Shown here one piece after another: positions 46,141-58,535 of a DNA stretch of 64,000 nt. A program made the position numbers and the translations under genes. Position 1 is the first letter of the stretch. Each line of letters starts with the position of its first letter. The DNA comes from Strix aluco (lineage: Eukaryota > Chordata > Aves > Strigiformes > Strigidae): the NCBI RefSeq assembly GCF_031877795.1, contig NC_133971.1, positions 12,626,325-12,690,324 of the forward strand, read 5' to 3'. A model generated the notes under the pieces. That model was not told the DNA's origin, searched no databases, and saw only the letters and a list, made by a program, of their open reading frames with translations.

Positions 46141-46182
46141 GTTTCACGGCAACACTGATGTTTCACAGTGTTGCCATGAAAC
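46141..46182. repeat. Imperfect palindrome, 17-bp arms, 8-base loop
   Basis: The left arm gtttcacggcaacactg (46141-46157) and right arm cagtgttgccatgaaac (46166-46182) are reverse complements except at one position, where C faces A. The loop is atgtttca. Function unknown. Confidence 0.9.
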
Positions 46183-46299
46183 ACACTGCTGCCTTTCAGA
46201 GATGGAAAGAGAGATTACCTACAGGTTGCCTCTAGGTGTTTGTAGAGCCTCATCACCTAATCTGTCCTCCCATTCCAAGTGTTTTTTTCTATCCAAGTT

Positions 46300-46450
46300 C
46301 TGAAAACCTCCAAAGATGGAAATGCTGCAGCTTCCCTGGACAATCTGCACTAGTGCTACACTACTTTCCTAGTGAAGAAATATCAGATATAACAGATTTC
46401 TAATGTTGTGTCATCTCTCAAGAACAAAATCTAATTTTAAGTCTTCTATA
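46300..46450 (-). repeat. Ancient CR1 fragment, antisense (tentative)
   Basis: The phrases ctccaaagatggaaatgctg, cttccctggacaatctgcac and tagtgaagaaatat follow the reverse complement of a CR1 tail ('ctccaaggatggagactcca ... ctctgggcaacctgttcc ... gtgaagaagtt'). It is very diverged. Confidence 0.55.
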
Positions 46451-46925
46451 TTATTTCTCAATACTTTTAACCTCCTTGATCTTGCACAAAAAAACCCCAG
46501 ATGAATTCTCATCTTTCAATGCAAGTAGATGGTAACAGGTAGCCACAATACAAAAAAATACCCCATAGTTATTAGCAAATGATACTATAATTCTTCTTGT
46601 TGGTTTCCCATATTTCATTTCTATATTACAATTTAAGCATTTCTGTGATTGAAGGAAGGTCTTTCCACTTGACTTTCATACAGCTTCCAAAAGAAGATAA
46701 CAACATATTGGAGAATTGCGAGGTATTTCTGAATAAAGTTCCTACTGACTCATGGGGTTTTGTAATTTCTAAGGAAGACTACCATGAGATTCCCTATAGC
46801 TGGAATATTTTAACACCTTCTATTAAAAAAGACTGCAGAAATCATGTCTACTGACGACTTGTTCAAAATTTCTGTTCCTGGTGGAACAGGAATCATAACA
46901 TTTGATGCAAATGCTGGTGGGTGTG

Positions 46926-47180
46926 GCTTAATGGCCTCAAGTTGCGCCAGGGAAGGTTTAGACTAGATATTAGGAAGTATTTCTTTACAGAAGGGTTGTT
47001 AGGCATTGAAAGGGCTGCCCAGGGAGGTGGTGGAGTCCCCATCCCTGGAGGTGTTCAAGAGATGGGTTGACATAGCGCTGAGGGATATGGTGTAGTTGGG
47101 AACTGTCAGTGTTAGGTTAACGGTTGGACTGGATGATCTTCAAGGTCCTTTCCAACCTAGATGACTCTGTGATTCTGTGA
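46926..47180 (+). mobile_element. Young CR1 LINE 3' end, sense
   Basis: This is a 5' truncated copy running through gggaaggtttagactagata, gaagtatttctttacagaag, ggtggagtccccatccctgg and gttgacatagcgctgaggga to the terminal gattctgtgattctgtga type tail. It is nearly identical in wording to the 3' end of the CR1 at 47.99-49.66 kb, so both belong to the same young subfamily. Confidence 0.93.
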
Positions 47181-48131
47181 AAGAGCACTCTTCTGCCATT
47201 TGAGTATTTCTGTGTTCCAAAACCCCAGGATTTTCATGCCTTCTCTATAAAGATTTTCTGTTCTAGCATTCTTTTCTTCTAGTCAAGACAACCAGATGGA
47301 TACAGAATTTGGTAGCTGTTTCACTTTAAAAAAAACCCAACACAAACACATGTAATGTAATGCATCATCTTTGATATCTGGGATCAGATCTTCTCTTGCA
47401 GAGAATAGAAACAATTCAGGTGTGATACTCTTTTTGTCCAGCCTAGATCACATCACTGTTGCACCATGTTTACATTTTCCTTGGATCACAGAAGGCATGA
47501 GAACAGACATATTACTAACCAACCTCACTGCCACCATAATATGTTCTTTTAGACTGATACAGAATGCTATTTTGTGTGAAGCTTGAAAAAGATTTAAAAT
47601 AAAAACTGTTACAAATGCATTTTTGTGGAACAGAAGTATCCAAATAATAAAGAAAGTAGCACACATTATGAAGAAGAGTGAGTAGTAAAAACAATTGGTG
47701 AAATACTTTGTTTCAACAATCACATTGCAGAAGTCTGAGTAACTCAAAGAGTTCTATAAAACAAGCCAATGAGCAAAATCTTGTATACTGCCAGGATCTG
47801 AACCCTTCTTTGGACACCTGAGGGACATTTATTGCACAGAGAATTGCCACACTGCTCAGGCACAGCCAAGAGGAAGTTTGGTACCAGAACAGCAACCGGC
47901 TGCTCCACCAGCTTCCTTATAAAGACAGACAGCATCCCCGAATCAACTATGATAGTAATATAAGTATCTTATGATTGCACCCTATGATAAAGGTGGATCC
48001 CAAAGCAAGGAAGCAAGGTCCTGCTTGACAAACCTGATCTCCTTCTACAACAGGGTGACCCACTTATTGGATGAGGGAAAGGCTGTGGATGTTGTTTACC
48101 TTGACTTCAGTAAGGCCTTTGACACCGTTTC

Positions 48132-48536
48132 TGTGGGAGGCATTGGCCTGTCAGCCTTGCACAGCCTCTGAGAAATAGCTAGGCTCTGATGAAAAACAGG
48201 CCTTGGAAGAAAGATAAGAGGTTGCTGAGCTATGCCAAGGCAGCAGGGAAAAACAACGGTCAGCTGCAACACTAAACTGTGGAAAAGTACTGAGCTGTGA
48301 GAAGTTACTGCCGCGAGAACAGCGCGTGAACGAGAGGGTGATTGGTCTGCACAGCCTGTGTTAGAGAGGTCTTGTGCTGATAGGAGAAAAGGTGGATAAC
48401 TGTCTAATTGCTGATTTGTTAACTATGAAGTAAGAGCTTTACCGACAGCATCCGAGAGCATAAGTATGTACCATTGTAACAATAAACTCTCTTTTCTTTC
48501 TGGATTCCATGGAGAGTCCGTGCCTCAGTTGCCACT
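48132..48536 (+). mobile_element. Solo LTR inserted inside the CR1
   Basis: The insert starts tgtgggaggcattggcctg and ends near tgcctcagttgccact. The 5-bp direct repeat gtttc flanks it at 48127-48131 and 48537-48541. The repeat could be 6-7 bp if one CpG to TpG change is allowed. On both sides the CR1 resumes exactly. A cataataaact-like AATAAA at 48480-48486 is the LTR poly(A) signal. Shared phrases with the LTR at 63.1-63.8 kb (ggcattggcctgt, gactgtcta/aactgtcta, ctatgaagtaagagctt) put both in one family. The right terminus is not a clean CA, so the end is uncertain by a few bases. Orientation is taken from the TG start and poly(A) signal. Confidence 0.85.
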
Positions 48537-48578
48537 GTTTCCCACAGCATTCTCCTGGCGAAACTGGCTGCTCATGGC

Positions 48579-49574
48579 TTGGATGGGCACACGCTTTGCT
48601 GGGTAAAAAACTGGCTGGATGGCCGGGCCCAGAGAGTTGTGGTGAATGGAGTTAAATCCAGTTGGCAGCCGGTCACGAGTGGTGTCCCCCAGGGCTTGGT
48701 TTTGGGGCCACTCCTGTTTAACATCTTTATTGATGATCTAGACGAGGGGATCGAGTGCACCCTCAGTAAGTTTGCAGATGACACCAAGTTGGGTGGGAGT
48801 GTTGATCTGCTCGAGGGTAGGGAGGCTCTGCAGAGAGACCTGGACAGGCTGGAGCGATGGGCTGAGGCCAACTGGAGGAGTTTCAATAAGGCCAAATGCT
48901 GGGTGCTGCACTTGGGCCACAACAACCCCCAGCAGCGCTACAGGCTTGGGGAGGAGTGGCTGGAGAGCTGCCAGTCAGAGAGGGACCTGGGGGTGTTGAT
49001 TGACAGCCGGCTGAACAGGAGCCAGCAGTGTGCCCAGGTGGCCAAGAAGGCCAATGGCATCCTGGCTTCTGTCAGAAATAGCGTGTCCAGCAGGGACAGG
49101 GAAGTGATCTTACCCCTGTACTCGGCACTGGTGAGGCTGCACCTGGATTACTGTGTTGAGTTTTGGGCCCCTCACTACAAAAAGGACATTGAATTACTCG
49201 AGCGTGTCCAGAGAAGGGCAACGAAGCTGGTGAAGGGTCTGGAGCACATGTCGTAGGAGGAGCGGCTGAAGGAACTGGGGGTGTTTAGTCTGGAGAAGAG
49301 GAGGCTGAGGGGAGACCTCATTGCCCTCTACAACTACCTGAAAGGAGGTTGCAGAGAGCTGGGGATGAGTCTCTTTAACCAAGTAATAAGCGATAGGACA
49401 AGAGGGAATGGCTTCAGGTTGCACCGGGGAAGGTTTAGACTGGATATTAGGAAGTATTTCTTTACAGAACGGGTTGTTAGGTGTTGGAATGCGCTGCCCA
49501 GGGCAGTGGTGGAGTCCCCATCCCTGGAGGTGTGTAAGAGTTGGGTTGACATAGCGCTTAGGAATATGGTGTAG
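48579..49574 (+). pseudogene. CR1 ORF2 fragment: reverse transcriptase C-terminal part, one internal stop
   Basis: The open frame of 225 codons (48579-49256) continues in the same frame for a further 106 codons to a natural end at 49572-49574, broken only by TAG at 49254-49256. Visible RT features are the SGVPQG loop, [12 protein letters not shown], the catalytic FADD box (Asp-Asp near 48780) and the downstream thumb-like [19 protein letters not shown]. The end has the CR1-typical RYFRKYF-like stretch [20 protein letters not shown]. The methionine used as a start is internal; the protein proper began further upstream. CR1 ORF2 encodes an endonuclease and RT for target-primed retrotransposition. 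This copy lacks the endonuclease and is inactive. Confidence 0.9.
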
Positions 49575-49959
49575 TTGGGAATGTCAATGTCAGGTTAATG
49601 GTTGGACTGGATGATCTTTCAAGGTCTTTTCCAACCTAGATGATTCTGTGATTCTGTGAAGATGCTCAGAGGTCCAATATAAAACAAGCTTTCCACCGGT
49701 CACAGCTTCCCCCTCTTTTAGACACTCTTTTAGCAGGAAACACACTGAGATTGCCTCAGTACCACAACCTCCCCCACCCCATTCATGGCTCCTAGAGAAG
49801 AGGTGAACAGCAGGCAGGAAGGCTGGGCTGGTGGGCAATGTATCTGTTGTTATCTTGAACCCTTCAAGTCCCATGTTGTGCACCAGAAAAGACTTCTGTG
49901 GTCACAAATCTAAAACACAGTGCCATATGAGCTACTATGAAAAAAATTAACTCTATCCA

Positions 49960-50532
49960 TGTTTGCAGGTTTTAGCTGGAGTAGAGCTAATTTTCTTCAT
50001 ATTAGCTCCTATGGGACTATATTTTGGATTTGTGCCAGTAACAGTGCTGATAATGCAGGGATGTTTTTGTTATTGCTGAACAGTGGTTACAAAGAGCCAA
50101 GGCCTTTTCTGCTTCTCATGCCACCTCGTCGGCAAGGAGTCTGAGTATGCACAAGAAGTTGGGAGGGTACACAGCTGGGACAGCTGACCCCAGCTGACCC
50201 CAGGGATGTTCCATACCATATGACGTCATGTTCAGCATATGAAGCTGGGGGAAGAAGTAGAAAATGGGGCCATTTGAAGTGATGGCATTTGTCTTTCTAA
50301 GTAACTGTTACATGTGATGGAACCCTGCTTTCCTGGAGATGGCCGGACACCTACCTGCTGATGGGAAGTAGTAAATTAATTCCTTGTTTTGCTTTACTTA
50401 TTAAACTCTCTTTATCTCAACCCATGAGTTTTCTCACTTTCACTCTTGTGATGCTCTTCCCCAACCCACTGTGAGGAGAGTGAGCAAGCAGCTGTGTGGG
50501 ACTTAATTGCTGGCTGGGGTTAAACCATGACA
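49960..50532 (+). mobile_element. Solo LTR, sense, same family as the provirus at 58.5 kb
   Basis: It begins tgtttgcaggttttagctgg, runs through agtagagctaattttcttca and atgcagggatgtttttgtta, has the late segment ttaaactctctttatctcaa and gagtgagcaagcagctgtgt, and ends ggctggggttaaaccatgac then a. The 5' LTR at 58536-59117 has the parallel phrases gggatagagttattttttct, gagggtgagcaagcagctgc and aggtttaaaccacaaca. No internal region follows, so it is a solo LTR of about 573 bp. No convincing target-site duplication was seen. Confidence 0.85.
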
Positions 50533-53500
50533 CCCAGCCTAAACCAGTACATCATGCCATTGTAAGAAAAGTCTAAAATTACAGTTTTAATTTGAACTTT
50601 TACCTTGATTTGATATTCAACTTAGAAAATCTGTATCAGAAAATGGGAAAAATACAATAACCAACTTCTACACCATTTCAGAAATAAATGCACACTGGTG
50701 CATTGATGCATCTTTTTTAAATGCCGACTGGACTTATGTCAGTGCAAAGATGGGATTCCTTATTATCTATGTAAGAAGTACCCTATCTATTACTCAGCTT
50801 CAAGGTGAAGAGGCAAGAGAAGCTAAGGAGACATCCATTTCTACTCCCGCTCAGTCCTGAATTGCTTCAGTGCCAGAAGAGATTTGTAGCATTATTTTTG
50901 AAAGTTTGTCACCCTGTTTAAGTTCCAGGACTTTGAAGGCACTGACTGACAGGCTACCTTTTACCAGTAGAACCTTCCTTTTCTGCTTCAGAAAGAGCTG
51001 AGCCAGGTTATATACAGGGGGACAGGAGACATTTTCTAGGGATCACAGTGTGGCAAAGGTTGAAACACTGACTTTAAACTATTCCACAACTGAATCATTT
51101 ATATTCAATCTAGAAATCTTTTTCCTGAGATTCTATCTCCTTGTAATAATTTTTAAATCTCAATTACTGTCTCAGTCATATCTCAAGTAAGAGGTATACC
51201 TTTACTTCATAGTTGGTAGCTGTACCCTCTAATGTGTTTTTTTCAACTTAACCTGTTCCCAGAGTATGCATAATCTGCTGTCCAGATCTAGCCTCATGCT
51301 GCCAGTCTCAGACATTAAATTTTTATTTTCCTGTCTGACCTCATCTAGCTTTGAACTATCAGTCTCCTCCTCACTAGTACTTGAGACTTCACCTTATTTC
51401 CTATTATCTGTAAATTTTCTTGGTGTGATGTCTATATCCCTTTGATTCTTTTAAAGTATTTAAGTACCATTAGCACTGAGAATTCTGGAGCCCAAAAGAA
51501 CACCTGGCTCTATTTGTCCAGTCCGTTGCTGTCTCATGCAACCACATCTTCATTTGAGCCATTATATGTACCAAGCGCCCTCTTTCAGAAGTTGTATTTC
51601 TTGCTCTTCAGGGACTACAGTTCTTTGATATATAGAAATTTCCAGCCTAAGTCTACTCCTGAACAACTAACACCAACTTGATGCTGTTATTTACATCTTA
51701 TCCCCTCATATTTAGGGAGGACTATACCCTTACTAACTTGTATTTTGCTAACTGAAAAGTTGAGATTTTCTAGTTTCCCGTAAACATTCCTATAGCACTA
51801 TCTTTAGAGTGAAAATGCCTTCCTCCTCAAAGACTGAGTAAATACCAATTTTCTTCTGGTTTTGAGTTCCTTCAGTAACAGTTTACTGAAACAAGACTTA
51901 ACACTGCATTTATCAAATTTAAGAGAGAAAAACTTAGTAAATGGAAGCTTTGTTTAGGAATACAAAAGATCTGTTTCAAGCATCCAGAAAAGAGCAAAAA
52001 CATTCTTTAATTTAATAATATGAAGTGTGTGATTTTTTTTCACTCATAATAGGAATAGTTTATTCATTTTTAGCCATCAAATGAAAAGGAATCTACACAT
52101 ACATTTATTTCACAACAGAAGATATATATTTATTCCTCTCTTCTTTTTCTTTCTTTAATTTATTTAGCTCCTGTATTCTCTGTGTTAACTTGGAAAATTA
52201 TTCTTTAGACATCTGGGAAAATTTAAAGACATAATTTGTACTGTCAGCATTGAAAAGAGGCTTTCTAATCTTTTCTGTGCGGCAACTTAGAAGAAAAGTA
52301 ATAAAGCTTTTGAAGCCGGGGTAACGGGAGAGGAGAGAAAGTTGCTGATCCCTAGAGCAACACTTTTTTGGCCACCTTTTTCCAGATTCAAACCATTAAT
52401 TTCTTTCAGGCAGGAGAAGATACAGTAACAGCAGAAACAGCAATTGCACATGGAACAGATCTGGCAGATGTTCTGGAAAGAGAGCACTATTAAAGATTCA
52501 GAACACTTCAGAGATTTGAAAAGGTTTGGCAAAGAATTTAAATGTAACAGAAAAGATTTCCTCAAGGAAGACAAGGTTATGTATCTAAAAAATTTCTATC
52601 TTTCAAAGGATTAAGAGTCTGCTTTTTCTCCTTTGAAATAAATAGTCAAGTTTCCATCACTACAAATCCACAAAGAGACTTTTTTTGTTAGGTCCTAATC
52701 TTTCATCATTCTTCCAGTACCTTGCATTCCTAGTCCCTGGCACAAGCAACCTAGTCTCTTAGAAAGAAAGAAAACTTCATCCTCTTCATCTTCCCTACCT
52801 ATTTTATTCTGAAGTTGGGCTTAATACCACAGGAACTTCTTTAGTTTCAATACCTCACTAGAGGGCTGATCTGAATTGAGGAAGAACCTCAAAGGGAAAC
52901 TTAAGCATCTGTAGTAATTGTTTAGTAAGTTAGCCTTTCTATAATAAACCATCATGTACTGGTTATCTAAAGACAGAAATAAAATTCTTAAGTCAAGTGT
53001 CATATTAAGAAAGTTTTAAAGAAAAATGCACAGATACTTCCACGGTCTGTGAAACACCTACCAGCATCTGAGTCTCTTACATTTTGTTTTAAAAGGTTTC
53101 TGCTACATACTATCTGAAGCCTATTTGACACAGCTCATTATTAGTGTCCAGTATTCCTGTTGTCTTCAAAAATAAATTATTTTCCCTGTAATGGTTACCT
53201 CATTTTCTTGAAAGTTTGTAAAAAACAGAGTTTACAAGCATAAATATCCCCAGACTCCTTGCATAAGCCCAAGTCAAGGGTTTAACCCATTCCTTTCTAA
53301 GCATAATATGGAAAACTGAAGCCTGTACAGTAAATTTCATATACCACAGAGTCCCATATATTTCTTACATATATAGAAAAGGAAAACTTTGCTTTACTGC
53401 ACTGGTTTTTACAAGTCTGGGAGGGGTTGTTGCATTGCTGACTCCCTCTTTTTTTTTTTTTCCTGTAATATTTTAGAATCAAATTAATGTTTGTTAGTGT

Positions 53501-56500
53501 AAAATTTTAAAAATTAATTTGTTTGGATCAAATAATTAATTTTGAGCTTAATCTGTTTTTCTTAAAATGTAGAATTAAGTGCCAAATCACAGAAAACTCA
53601 TAGTTTTCAGACTAATACATGTCAACTGTTTTGGAATAGATATTTTCCCTGCAAATGGAAGAAAAGAGTGATAAGAGTGAAATGGGTGATAAAGAAAAGA
53701 GAGAGAAACAGGAGGGATGTAACAGTTGTAAAGTATTCCTTGGTGTTGTCCTCTGGAATGCATAAAGTCAGGATCAGTTAAGGCATAAATGCCTCTTCCT
53801 GAACTGACTCTAATTTTGCTGCAAACTAGAGCATTTTGTTCATTTAAAACATTAGTTGATTCTACCACCAAAATAATTTCCATCAGGTTCATGAGTCTGA
53901 AAAGTTGTCTACACTTGGCTGAAGAAAGAGTTGGGTTTTATGGTCTTTGCTGAACTTCCTGTAAGAGGACAAATGACTTAGAGGAAAATGAGTAATCAGT
54001 ATGAATTTAAAATAAACACAAGCACAGACTACACTTTAAACTAGTATTTCTGTTATATTTAAAACAGTCTTGAAACTCCCTTCTCCTCAGATCTGGGCTA
54101 CATACTAAATAAACTATGACCAAATATTTTGAAATAGATGTACACAGAAAAAATGAAGTTGATCAGCTGTTCTTGTTTGCATTGTCTAGGGACCATCTGT
54201 CTTCAGTTTTAAATTACTGTAGTAGAGTTGTCCCCAAAATAAGCTACAGTTTTGGTTTTTTCTAATTAAGTGTAGGAGTGCTGTATAAACAGGCATTGTA
54301 ATTAGCAAACTGTATCTTCAGAATATCACTGCATACTGTTGCTGTGGCAGTTTGGAATAGAGGATCCATAAGGGTGGCTTATAACTACTAAGCTTTAAAG
54401 TTACAACACAGCGTGTTTCTTACAGCTCTACTTAATTATTTGTTGAAATTCTCTGATGGTCTAAATTCTGCCAGGATATTTTATAAACTATTACACTAAG
54501 TTAAAGCTTCAGGAATATTTATATATAATACAGATAAATAAGGATTTATCTTCTTCACAGTACAGCTTCTCAGTGGGAAAATATTTAACAATAGTTAGTC
54601 ACATTTTGAACACTATGCTAGAACTTAAATGAACTCTATTAAGTAGCCTGTTTCTGTTACAGACTTTTGTCCTTATGTCTCTCTTACAGACTTTTCTCCT
54701 TTACTGCTCTGATTTAAACTACAACATTTTAGGAGAATATTTGTCTTTCTAGACAAACATTTCCCTCTGATCTTCTTTCTCAAATCATTTATCAATTTTT
54801 TTTTAACATGTGTATCATATTCTTGACAGGAAAGGATTTTCCTGTACTGGATAATCATTGGTTTAGACTGATTGTATCTTTTCCACCCTTGTACTTGCAT
54901 TTCTCTAATCCCTTTGGTTTCTTCATTCTTGTACCTCTTCTGCATTTGCTTATTTTCTGCTATCACCATCTCATCGTGTATTCTTCTTTATTCCCTAAAT
55001 TCATCTTCATGATTGGTATACTAGAATTTCCTTTGAACAGTTTCAGTGTTCTATCGTTTTAATTATAGAAGCATTTTTGGCACATTTTTCTATCCATCCT
55101 TGTTCTTATTTGCCGTGATTTGCTGCTCAGAATCTCCATTAATGTCCTTCTCTGCCTTGAGGCAGAGGAATTGTGGTAAGAGGCACCAAGTGTGTGTTTT
55201 GCCTAAAAGCATCTCTGATGTACAATAATTTTGACACATTAAGATAGGTGAGTCCCCAAGACATGGCAAGGTCAGAACTACTTTCTAACAGCTTCACTGC
55301 TGGCTCTACTGTTGTGACTGCAGGGCACTACTGAATAATCAGTTGAGTTAAAAGATTTTCATACTTGACATTCTGTTCTGCATACATACAGATTGTGCCC
55401 TTTTTTCACTGGGGAGAGAAGATGTGAAGAACTACCAAAGATGAACTGCTGAAAATGCAGCTCAGAAGTTCCTGGAACTGATTATTATATGAAACAGACA
55501 ACAAGCACCATGGCAGATTTGGTACTCATGATACTCCTCAGAGTGACCTGCAGCTACGACTTGCTTTGTTGTTGTCAACTATAAAAGCACTGAGTAAATA
55601 CAGAGTTCAATATGCATTGATTATCTCAGCAGCTTTGATCTCCTAAAAGATCAAGTCTGTAAGGTTGCTCAGTCTGTTCCAAGTTCATAGTTAAACACTG
55701 CAATTTTTTCTAGCTATAATTGCCTTGTTGCAATTCTTAGTTGTAGAGCTGTATAATAACACTGTATCACTCAGAATTTATTTTTCTTTTAGTTCACCTC
55801 TTGGGTACCTGTGGCTAACACTTTTGTTTGTCCCTCATTTCTGGTCCCTTACAGACTGCACAAGAACCAACATAGACCATTGAAAAGAGCTCAGAATACA
55901 ACAGAATAAGTACCTGGCTAACCTGCAGAAAATACTCAAGAAAAACTCCTAGAAAGAACACAAGCTGACACTGCTGAATGCCATAACCTAAAAATATAAA
56001 CTTAACAAGCAGTGGTATAATATTCATACAGATTTTGATGGTAAAGGAGCATGTAACGGTAAAACAGAAAACTAATATTAAATTGGTAAATGATCAGTGA
56101 TGTAAACATCACTTTTCTCATGCTGCAAACTGATGGTAATAGCAACTAAAATACTTCAGCATTTTAAGAGAGCATGAAGATAGCAAGCGTGTTCACTTTG
56201 ATGAAATGCCTCTAAAGATCAGGAAAACTACTAAGCACGGAAGTGCAATTTTAGCAAAGTCTAAAGAGCAAAAGATTATTGCATTTTTGTTCAAGCCCCT
56301 GCCAATCTGATCTGTACTCAAGTTAAAACATGTGATACAAACTTACTTGATTGTGCTGAAAATAACTTTCCATTACTCTAGGTACCTAAAAAAGTATATA
56401 TACTCTACATCATGAAAGAGACTAAAGGGCTTTCCATGGTGTCTTGCATGCTGCAAAGAATGGTGAAGCTGTAATTTTTGCATGGTGAATGTGAATTTCC

Positions 56501-58535
56501 TTTAGCTATTTGTAAAACAGTAGCTTAATTCAGCTTTGATTCAGTGATTCCAGCCTTTGGTGCAGTTTACAGCACAGTCTGTTCCCCAGCAAGTAGGTGG
56601 ATTGCAGATGTGCACGTTTTTCTTCCACTATCTTGGAAAAAAGACTGAAGGAAACACCAGGTACCTACTTTGTTCCTGGTGCCTAATGATAGAGGTTAAT
56701 TTGTATTTCAAATCTTACTGTAAGGTATATGGAAGTTGTTGACTCTTCATTACTCTATCCATTTGGCATGCCCTTGCCTTCATTTCTTTTCTTCATCCTA
56801 CCCCACATACTACTCACATGCATAATTTTTGTTTCTTTCTGAAAATAGGCATTTCATTCTGTAACTGAGATAAGTTGACAGGGAATGACAGTCCTTGTTT
56901 GTACTGGCATCATCTTCATATTGTAAGATCTTTGGTGCTTGTTGACTAGCAGGCATACAATCAATACCTTGGGCCTGTACAACAGCAGCAGTTACGTCTA
57001 GGCATTGTCCTTGAAAGTGTGATTCATGAAAACTTAAGTTAATAACAATTGATAGGAATGAAGAAATAGCTGATTTTTAATATTAGAAGTCTTGTTTCGA
57101 TACGTAAATCTGCTGAATGTCACTTCTTTTTCTAGAAACAGTAGGCATTTTGGTTCAAGCTGAGACTCACGTGAAACAGTAACATTTGTTACAACACATC
57201 AGACTCACTAAAATGATGGCTAGATCAAGAAAATCAATAATATTCATTTTTATATCACTTTTAAAGTTTAGCAAATATTAAATTGGCAGAGAACTGTTCA
57301 CTGCAACATCTCCTTGTATATCAGTTAATATACCTGAAATCTTGAGCACTTCTGTGGCAAAATCTATTTCCTTTAATGTACATATTTGTAAATAAAATGG
57401 GAGTATGGGCTGAAAAGTAAGCTCATACATGATACTCTGTTACATAAATGCATGAATTGAGAGAACAGTGTTATTTAAATTGTTCAAATCTTAAATTGTA
57501 AAAATCAGAAAATTCTCCAATATGAAAATCTATGTATGCTACTAACAAGTAGAAAATTCAAGTAGAACATTGAAATTCATGCCTTACACTCTTGTACAAA
57601 ATACCGTTGTAACTACCATACATAGCTGCTGTAATGCTACATGGAAGGTAATTGCACTACCATTTAGATAGGTAATCTTCTGATTTCAACAATTAGAACT
57701 AGAATCTAAAATGGCTATTTGAAAATACACAAAAGTATAAGGAACACTACTAAAATATATACTAGCTGCTTTTCTGAACTTTAAGCCTCTATCCATTCTC
57801 TAATTTGTCATTAAATTGGATGAATTATACTTATGCATAGAGATATACTAACTCTAATAATGGTTGTTTAATAAACACTTCAGCCATTCTGGTACACAAA
57901 GCTCAGTAAAATTTCCCTCAGTCCCTTGTCTTCGGATGAAGCTTTCAAAAATCAAGAAACTAATAAGGTACAAAATCCCATTCCCCAGAGTTGACATCAT
58001 GGGATCATCAGAAGATCATGGGAAGATCATGGGAGAATTACATATGAGTTCTGAATTCCCCTAATCCCAATAACCCTGCCAATCTCTTTAAGTAAGGAAC
58101 ATTTCAGGGGGAAAAAAGGGCAATGAGTTGTGTCTTAAGCTGTGACTTGATTAAATATTTCCTTTGGCAACAGTATTGGTTTAAGTAGCCCACAACTTCC
58201 CGGTTGCTCTCTACAGAATGACTGGTTTAGAGAATTAACCCAGTCAAAAATAAGCTGTAACAGCCACAGCAACACGGAGGAAACTAGAGTGAACAGGGTG
58301 GCAGAATGTGTTAAATCGGTGCTTACAAAATAAATGCTCATTGTACTATACACTGGTATCACCTAATAAAGCAATCTAGTCTCTCTTCAGTTATATTATC
58401 CAAGCCCATCCCAGAAATCATGAAAAACTAGATTGGACCAAAGCCAGTAAGAAAAAGAGCAGACATAAGGACTCTTGCCATCCTCTACTGGGAGACCTAC
58501 ATAGAAGGTTACAGATTATTTCTCTTTGCTTGCTT
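50533..58535. other. Intergenic, 8 kb without recognised gene
   Basis: AT-rich unique sequence. In vertebrates SHISAL2B lies in this interval, but I did not find its Cys-rich or transmembrane exons on the + strand. ORFs of 60-101 codons lack domain motifs. A T-run of 13 lies near 53449-53461. No transposon is recognised, though strongly decayed ones may be present. Confidence 0.55.

Larger units (their letters stand above)
44061..46300. other. Intergenic, mostly unclassified
   Basis: AT-rich sequence with no recognised gene. It holds the AAAAC microsatellite and the palindrome listed separately. Confidence 0.55.
47995..49658 (+). mobile_element. Young CR1 LINE, sense, 5' truncated, interrupted by an LTR
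   Basis: About 1.25 kb of CR1 sequence, starting within the RT domain and ending at the typical tail ccaacctagatgattctgtg plus attctgtga. A 405-bp LTR (48132-48536) sits inside. On the left, a frame ending YLDFSKAFDTV holds the first RT catalytic Asp (48121). On the right, the frame from 48579 holds [18 protein letters not shown] and FADDTKLGG with the Asp-Asp pair. The left frame and the right frame are in register if the LTR and one copy of its flanking duplication are left out. The only other lesion is one stop at 49254-49256. This is the best preserved CR1 in the window. Confidence 0.93.

Noticed and set aside
52287..52574. 95-codon minus ORF with Cys-rich ICQICSMCNCCFCCYC
   Set aside because: It looks at first like a Cys-rich ectodomain such as SHISA-type, but it is on the opposite strand from that expected, has no signal peptide or transmembrane segment, and shows no known spacing. 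Chance is more likely.
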